Origin: Globisporangium splendens
Taxonomy: Eukaryota > Oomycota > Peronosporomycetes > Pythiales > Pythiaceae
Length of the DNA: 64,000 nt
NCBI GenBank assembly: GCA_006386115.1
Contig: VFIW01000018.1
Location: 186,001 to 250,000 of the forward strand
Direction: 5' to 3'
This document shows, piece by piece, positions 58,790 to 64,000 of this stretch (its first letter is position 1; each line of letters begins with the position of its first letter). The notes below the pieces were generated by a model. The model saw nothing but the letters and a program-made list of their open reading frames with translations. It did no database searches and was not told the DNA's origin. The position numbers and the translations under genes are program-made.

Positions 58790-59345
58790 TCTGGATCTAC
58801 CACATACTCCAAGGCATGCATGGACCACGATCAAGAGACACATTATCGGACACAAGTTCTCCAATGAACATCTCCAAGATCATCTCTATCCCGTCGCACA
58901 CATGCTGTGGCGATATATGAGCGCGTCGCTCATACAAGCCATTTGGTGTGCACATCTGCGACGCATGGATTCGGATCCAATCGAATCGACTGCTGAGATG
59001 GCGATCATGATGACCAGATTAGAGGCAGGAATGCGAAACCTCACACGACTCGCTGAAGCGCAAGCTGGAGACTCGGACGGTCACACGGTTGCGGCAGTTC
59101 TCAAGGCATATGTCGACTGCTTTCTCAGCCAAACCGACGCCACCCCCTTGACTCCAAGTGATACTCGCGGCGTTTACCTGTTGTTTTTCGATGGTGGATC
59201 ACGCGGCAATCTAGGACCAGGAGGGACTGGATCCATTATCGTGCGTGTCCATAAGGACTCGCACACAGCCAGTTTAATCTGGGCCGCCAGCATGGCGTAT
59301 AGCAGGAAGGACACGACCAACAACTTTGCCGAGTACTGGGGTCAA
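58790..59345 (+). mobile_element. LINE 3' extension with RNase H domain
   Basis: Unique in the array. In the frame of the zinc-finger region it continues for about 185 codons with a helical stretch (LWRYMSASLIQAIWCAHLRRM) and then an RNase H start (YLLFFDGGSRGNLGPGGTGS ... FAEYWG), ending at TAG 59346-59348. The domain lacks its later catalytic Asp/His blocks, so it is truncated or degenerate after this point. Confidence 0.8.
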
Positions 59346-60173
59346 TAGCCCTGACGATTTTGCTTGCGTCGCGAATCTGCTCTTCTAGCTGTTGAGGTTC
59401 ATCGCAACAACCTCAACCAAAATCGATGAGATGGTGTGATATTGAAGTCACTGTGGCAATTTGCTGTCGACTGAAAGAGGTTGCTTGCTGTTGCAGATCA
59501 AGGCTCTCGTTTCATCCCTTGGATTGGTTGACTCCCCTCCCGCTCGGTGGTGGTTCCACACCCGCGCATCCCATTTGCCGCAAATCGTGGATCTCCAAGA
59601 TTCTTTTTCCATCAACGCGAGGCGACACAATTCTGACAAACCGCCATTCACTGCCAGTTAAACTCCATTTGGCACTGAGACTGACTTGCAATAAGTGCAC
59701 ACATTCCCATATCAGGCAGCCCCACAAGGCACAACAACATTCTACAAGCGCTTTCGTTGCTGTCCACGCAAGTGCTGCTGCTTGTTCCCTGTTCGTTTTC
59801 CACTTTATATCTGTTAAGGATACAGCCTGACGGATGTACAGTGCCGGCAATAAATATAGGCACAGTCGATTTTTGGATGTAATGTGTGAACGGCATCGAA
59901 TGATTGGCTAAAATTTGGTAAGTTTATAGCAAATCAAATGAGCGACCTTTCTCATATTTTTGCGCGCCAAAAGAAATAGAATTCATCGAGATAGGGGCTC
60001 CAAAGACGAAAACCACATCCTGCAGAGCGGCAATAAAGATAAAGACAAGCGTGGTTTGGCATTGTTAACAAAGTGTAAGTGTCGGGAATGCTTTCGTTTT
60101 GGTGTCTATAGGAGTTGACTAAGCTGTGGCGTGTATGTTGTGGTGTGAGTTGCGGCAGGAACACAGCGAAACC
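59346..60173. other. Region between LINE and Tc1 fragment
   Basis: 59346-59503 is probably degenerate LINE 3' sequence (short RNase-H-like words in shifted frames). 59504-59811 is the duplicated 308-bp segment. 59812-60173 is AT-rich with no recognised feature and may contain the 5' end of the Tc1/mariner element. Confidence 0.4.
59504..59811. repeat. 308-bp segment duplicated from/with 42548-42855 (copy B)
   Basis: Same orientation as copy A, three mismatches, no gaps. It sits about 160 bp after the LINE coding end. Confidence 0.93.
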
Positions 60174-60460
60174 ATGGGAAGAGGCTCTCCACTCACCCCT
60201 GAAGAGATGACAGAATCAATAACTCTAGAGCGAAGAAAATGAGCATCCGTGAGATAGCTGGCCTTGTGGGACTCTCGCCCACTGTGGTCGCTAACTATCT
60301 GCGAGACCCAGAGTCGTACGGCGCACGCAAATCGCCTGGATGGCCAGCGAAAGCTACTCCCCAAGCAGTACGTCGGCTTTTCCGCGAAGCATCGCGGGCA
60401 GGAAACTCAGCAAACAGGCTTGCAACAGATCTTGCATTGCCCATTAAGGAACGTCTGTAA
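60174..60460 (+). pseudogene. Tc1/mariner transposase N-terminal (helix-turn-helix) fragment
   Basis: Starts MGRGSPLTPEEM at 60174. One base is missing in the AAAA run at 60236-60239. The frame then continues MSIREIAGLVGLSPTVVANYL and a second HTH (TPQAVRRLFREASRAGNSANRLATDL) to TAA 60458-60460. This is the bipartite DNA-binding region of Tc1-like transposases. The DDE catalytic domain is absent. Confidence 0.8.
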
Positions 60461-60534
60461 TGGGCTAAGGCTGCCATCACATGCAAGGTGGCTGTGATGG
60501 GCTAAGGTTATCATTACATGCAAGGTGGTTCTTT
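60461..60534 (+). repeat. 37-bp tandem duplication
   Basis: Two diverged copies beginning TGGGCTAAGG (60461 and 60498) and ending ATGCAAGGTGG, directly after the transposase fragment. Confidence 0.75.
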
Positions 60535-60632
60535 GTGTGTGTGTCACACATCACCTTGTGGAAGTCATTGTGGGTGCGAAGATGTTGGGTGAAGCACATA
60601 ATAATGATCCCCACATGCACAAGTGACGTTAC

Positions 60633-61170
60633 TGTAACCGGACACTTCCGAGTTACGCAGCACGGTACGTGTGTGAGGAAGCGTATTCAACACTTCTCTC
60701 AAGGACTCTGTTCCGAGAGCGGTTGCCTGCTTCCTGCAGTGCAACAATCGGTTACCTATAGCTCTCTATAGAGTAACCGTCGATAACCAAAGACTTTAGT
60801 TAACGGTAAAAATGGAACTGTTTATTTGTTGGAGGTTGCCCTCTGTAGGACAACCTGGATTATCTTTATGTAACTATGAACAATAGCAATCTCAAGTGTA
60901 ATTACTCCCCATGGGGCAATGAGTGGCTATGAAAGACTAACGCTAGTTGTCTTATGTGATTGGATGAAATGCATGTTCAATTATATCCAATCGGAGGCGC
61001 CGTCACTCAGACTGGCTGCCGGCTCCGCCGTGAAGGTTCGAGCAAGTACGACGAACCTCATGGTTCGGTCTTAAACTTGTTGCGCGTACTCTACGTACCG
61101 CAAGGTTCGGTTTGGTTGTGTGGCACAACACAAGTGCGTAACCATGTTACAGTGTAACCCCGTTACACCA
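60633..61170 (-). repeat. LTR of the minus-strand Ty3/gypsy element (3' LTR), about 538 bp
   Basis: On the minus strand it starts TGGTGTAACGGGG at 61170, right after a polypurine tract, and ends GGTTACA at 60633, giving TG...CA ends with a short GTAAC/GTTAC inverted match. The 5' LTR lies outside the window, so the limits are inferred from the ends and the PPT. It has a long hairpin near its 3' end. Confidence 0.55.
60749..60779. other. Hairpin within the LTR
   Basis: CGGTTAC-CTATAG-CTCT-CTATAG-A-GTAACCG: 13 paired positions, a CTCT loop and one bulged A. Could be a 3'-end or packaging structure in the element RNA. Confidence 0.6.
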
Positions 61171-61182
61171 CCCCCCACTTAA
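61171..61182 (-). other. Polypurine tract of the Ty3/gypsy element
   Basis: Minus-strand TTAAGTGGGGGG abuts the TGG LTR start, as expected for the plus-strand primer of an LTR retrotransposon. Confidence 0.55.
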
Positions 61183-61351
61183 AGTGCGAAACACTCGAAG
61201 GGTCGGTGTGAGAAACGTGTGGATCTCGCGCGTGTGCGCCGAGAAAGGGGAACATTCGTGTATTCCTCGGGAAAGAGCACAGCGGCGACGCGTGCGTTAA
61301 TTTCACCGAGTGTTGGCACATATAGTCACTGTGCTCGCGCACGTGAGTATC

Positions 61352-62708
61352 ATGGCCACCAACAAAGCTGTCCGCGAGAAGCTCGCGCGACAAAAAGGGG
61401 AAGGCGTCGGCACTCTCGTCGAGACTCTGCGCAAGCGCGAGGAAGACAGAGAGGTCGCGTCGAGCGCAAGACGAACGACGGTCACCGCGGATGCGGTCAA
61501 AGTGCCTGCGGAGAGCGACGGCAGGTCTGCTCTCACATCTGATAGCGCTCCTGATATAAGCAGTGAGTTGCGATTCGGAGACCTCCCTTCCGTGAAGCCG
61601 TTGTTCGCGCGTGCTTTGGAAGAGGAGGAAGGAGGAAAATGACGCCGTTGAGGCTGTCAACAATCGTAAGAGGAAGCACAAAGTCCTCATTACAAACGAA
61701 GAGGCAGGAGTGCGAGCCATCGTTCACGATGAGCTCAAGTACTCACTGCCCGAAATGCCGCCGCCAGAACTATGGCCGGCTGGCAAGACCGCATCGAATC
61801 TGCTCGCGAGAGCCAGACTTTGTGCGTGGGACTATGACGCTCAATTTAAAAATTGGCGTGAAAAGCGATTGCGGGATGAAAATGGGGAATTGCGTATTCA
61901 CCCGATCCCAGTCGTCCTCTTTGTTGGAGAGACGGAAGAAGAGTACGATGCCGACTTCATGTCGTGCATCAATAAAATTAAGGGAGGTAGCACTCGCACA
62001 GTGTCTACCGATCCGACAGCGCAACGCAGTCAACGCATGCAATTTGCAGTTGACCGTGTTCGTCTGTTTCGCTCCAAGCAGGGCGGTGGCACGCCTCTGC
62101 GAGCGGGTGGTCGCGCTGGTAACAGGCGACAAATTACTCGCGCGAATGACAGTCCCTCAGTTGCGCCTCAAAGGCGTCAACAAGATCCGGGACGTCTTCG
62201 CGAAGACGCTCAGCAGGCTCCCACGAGCTCTGCAACACATCGTACCCACGCCACTTCACAAGGTAGTGGGTGTTCCCCTTACACCGCTGCACACGCAGCA
62301 GGCGCTCAACATGGTAGTGGCGCTGTCCCTGCTTGTCAATCAGCGGGACAGGTGGCGCCCTACTTCGCTTCAGCATCGGTGGTTGCACCAGATGCGATGG
62401 TTCAGATGGTTCACGCGAACGCATCGTCTTTGGGGGCGCTACAGCAAGCCGTCCGTACCCTTCGCCAGCAATATCTGGACGAAACCTCGCTGTTGAAGCA
62501 GAGGGTGACAGCGCTTGAGACGGAGCTGAAGGAAGCTCGTCAGATGCTGGAGGAGTACCATGTCCGCGGGAAGCACTTCCACGCGAGGTACGCTCCGCGA
62601 GTGAAGACGCTTTGGGAGAGGCACAACGCGCTCGTGTCTCGATGGGCGGCGTCTGAGCCCCCTGATGAGACCGACGTTCTCCCGGACTGGGATAAAAATC
62701 CGCAGTAG
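61352..62708 (+). CDS. Long ORF antisense to the 3' end of the Ty3/gypsy element
   Basis: From ATG 61352 (MATNKAVREKLARQKGEGVG) one frame runs to 61642. After a one-base shift in a GAGGAAGGAGGAAAA run (about 61618-61640), the next frame runs 365 codons to TAG 62708. The part left of 62134 does not overlap pol and is charged and helical (LLARARLCAWDYDAQFKNWREK, IHPIPVVLFVGETEEEYD). The part right of it is antisense to the chromodomain ORF, though it reads as a coiled coil (LLKQRVTALETELKEARQML). No zinc knuckle is seen, so Gag is not shown. It may be an antisense accessory ORF, an inverted gag fragment, or partly fortuitous. Confidence 0.45.
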
Positions 62709-64000
62709 CGTCGTGGTAGCGCTTAAGCAAACCCACGTAGAACACGGGGTGCGTTGCCATTCTCGTTGGGAGATCGAGCTTGTAATTCAAGTCTCCAATC
62801 TTCTCCACAACAGTGTATGGCCCGATGAATCGTGGCAACAACTTACTCCCGCTGGGGAGCGTTGTGACTGCATCGTTTGGTAGGTTTTTAATGCTCAATA
62901 GCACTTTATCACCCACACAAAACGTTTGTTTGTTCTTTCTACCCGATTTATCGGCGTAGAGCTTCTGCTTGTCTTGCGCAGCAGCTAGTTGGTCGCGTAC
63001 GCGACGCAACAATGCTGCGCGCTCATCGACAAATTGCCGCGCTGCCGCGACGGCTTTGTCTTGCTTTTTCGTTGCTCTCGCAGCGCGTGCTGCAGAGAGA
63101 TCTATTTCTGCGCCGGTGTGTGGCACCGCGCGTCCTTCCATTCGTGGCTGACGCTCACACGAGCAGTCGCCTGATTCCGTCTAGACTGGCTATTTTTAGC
63201 ATGGGTACCGTAACTCTGTACCGTGTGAGAGCCATCTATAGGGACACGAGTACCGTAACTCAGTACCGTGGGTGATCCATCTTTAGGGACACGAGTACCG
63301 TAACTCAGTACCTTGCCCGACATGTCAATACTCTGCGTGCTGTCCGGTAAGACTGTGACAGATTCGGAACGCGATCGCACAGGCGGCGCATCGCGCGCGT
63401 CCACCTGAGTGGTCGACGCCACGTCCGGTGACGAAGATCGCGCGCTCGCATCGAGCGCAGCGAGTTGCCCTCCCACCGCAGAACGTTCGACGCCCTCGAA
63501 CAGAGTGGCGGGTACGCGCGGGTGCCGCAGCGAGTTAAAATAGAACGGAGTCACGGCCGTAGAGGCGTGCTCGCTGTTATTTATAGCAAACTCGGCGTAC
63601 GGCAGCCAGCGGCTCCAGTCGCGGGGATGATCGACAGCGATGCTGCGAAGAATATCCTCGACGACACGGTTCACGCGCTCGGTTTGCCCGTCTGTCTCGG
63701 GGTGATCGGCAGTGGACAACGCCAGATCTGTGCCGAGCAGGCGAAAGAGTTCGCGCCAAAAGGCAGCGGTAAAACGCGGGTCCCGGTCTGATACAATAGA
63801 CTCGGGCAAGCCGTGATAGCGGAACACGTGCTCTAAAAATAGGCACGCCGTCTCTTGCGCAGTGACATGCTTGCGCACGGGTGCAACGTGCACCATTTTG
63901 CTCAGTCGGTCGACGAACACGACGACGCCTGTGTTGCGCGTCTTGTCTTCCGGGAAACCGAAGACGAAATCCATGCTGACCGACTTCCAGCAGTCTTGCG
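62134..64000 (-). mobile_element. Ty3/gypsy chromovirus pol: integrase and chromodomain, 5' part beyond window
   Basis: On the minus strand from the right edge: integrase core (DFVFGFPEDK, VSDRDPRFTAAFW, HPETDGQTERVNRVVEDIL carry D, D and E), then WLPYAEFAINNSEHASTAVTPF. A 45-bp minisatellite follows, then the IN C-terminal region with GPY/F (VGDKVLLSI, RFIGPYTVVEKIG, HPVFYVGLLKRY). Last are a Pro/Ser-rich linker and a chromodomain (YHVERLLRVQRC, YLVKWRGYDVLQSSWEP) to TAA 62134. Integrase (63102-63974) and C-terminal (62134-63141) ORFs are in different frames, so one base is lost or gained between about 63100 and 63330. Chromodomains direct integration to heterochromatin (known). Confidence 0.88.
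63206..63310. repeat. 45-bp minisatellite inside the integrase region
   Basis: GTACCGTAACTC words start at 63206, 63251 and 63296, a 45-bp period (15 codons). On the minus strand each unit encodes VLSYGTRVPxDGS. Copies differ at a few positions. Confidence 0.9.

Larger units (their letters stand above)
49690..59345 (+). mobile_element. Head-to-tail LINE (non-LTR retrotransposon) array
   Basis: Three head-to-tail stretches of one element: a partial tail (49690-50200), two 4294/4295-bp units (50201-54494, 54495-58789) and a 3' extension (58790-59345). The unit runs: ORF2 N-terminus, AP endonuclease, reverse transcriptase, zinc finger. Only the last stretch reads on into RNase H. Units differ by about 1-2% by eye. 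ORF1 is absent. The RNase H suggests a Tad/I/LOA-type clade. Confidence 0.92.

Noticed and set aside
49690..59345. CRISPR-like or satellite array
   Set aside because: The repeat period of about 4.3 kb encodes endonuclease and reverse transcriptase, so it is a retrotransposon array.
61030..61070. tRNA-like GGTTCGA box
   Set aside because: No matching A box, acceptor stem or cloverleaf around it; it lies inside the LTR.

Overview
This is nuclear DNA from a filamentous eukaryote, most likely an oomycete of the Pythium/Phytophthora type. The evidence is GC-rich coding sequence, many short GT-AG introns of about 65-130 bp, a START-FYVE protein, a cyclase with a voltage-sensor-like N-terminus, large ABCG and ABCC transporters, and an exact-looking oomycete core promoter (Inr plus FPR) in front of the ABCC gene. 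The species cannot be named from sequence alone.

Layout. 1-27.5 kb: a minus-strand ABCG transporter with a mucin-like ectodomain (runs off the left edge), an ankyrin-PDZ protein, a START-FYVE-WW protein, a 3 kb gene-poor stretch with microsatellites, a lysine-type protein methyltransferase, an unrecognised five-exon gene, an eight-exon coiled-coil protein, a protein with five endosulfine-like FDSADY motifs, a disrupted voltage-sensor nucleotide cyclase, a SPOUT1/C9orf114-type methyltransferase and a PHD-JmjC-zf-4CXXC protein whose JmjC iron ligands are all replaced. 27.5-31 kb is gene-poor. 31-42 kb: an LRRC57-like protein, a Ser-rich protein, a BRO1 protein whose frame continues through a TGA into a PH-like protein, a mitochondrial IF1-type ATPase inhibitor, TAF7, a small RI-type LRR protein and a small ankyrin protein. 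43-47 kb: a full ABCC transporter in one exon.

From 49 kb the window is repeat-dominated. A membrane-protein gene is cut by a head-to-tail LINE array (endonuclease-RT-zinc finger units, period 4294-4295 bp). RNase H is present only in the last copy. Next come a 308-bp copy of the DNA lying upstream of the ABCC gene, a Tc1/mariner N-terminal fragment, and a minus-strand Ty3/gypsy chromovirus (LTR, PPT, chromodomain and integrase to the right edge) with a long ORF antisense to its 3' end.

Host genes mostly look like independent housekeeping or signalling genes, with several tight convergent or divergent pairs. A recurring oddity is single-base loss at short homopolymers in otherwise conserved frames (cyclase, BRO1 gene, Ser-rich gene, transposase), plus two in-frame TGA codons. 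Assembly error, pseudogenisation and recoding need to be told apart. The strongest biological leads are the five-motif endosulfine-like protein, the ligand-less JmjC protein, the cyclase and the LINE array.
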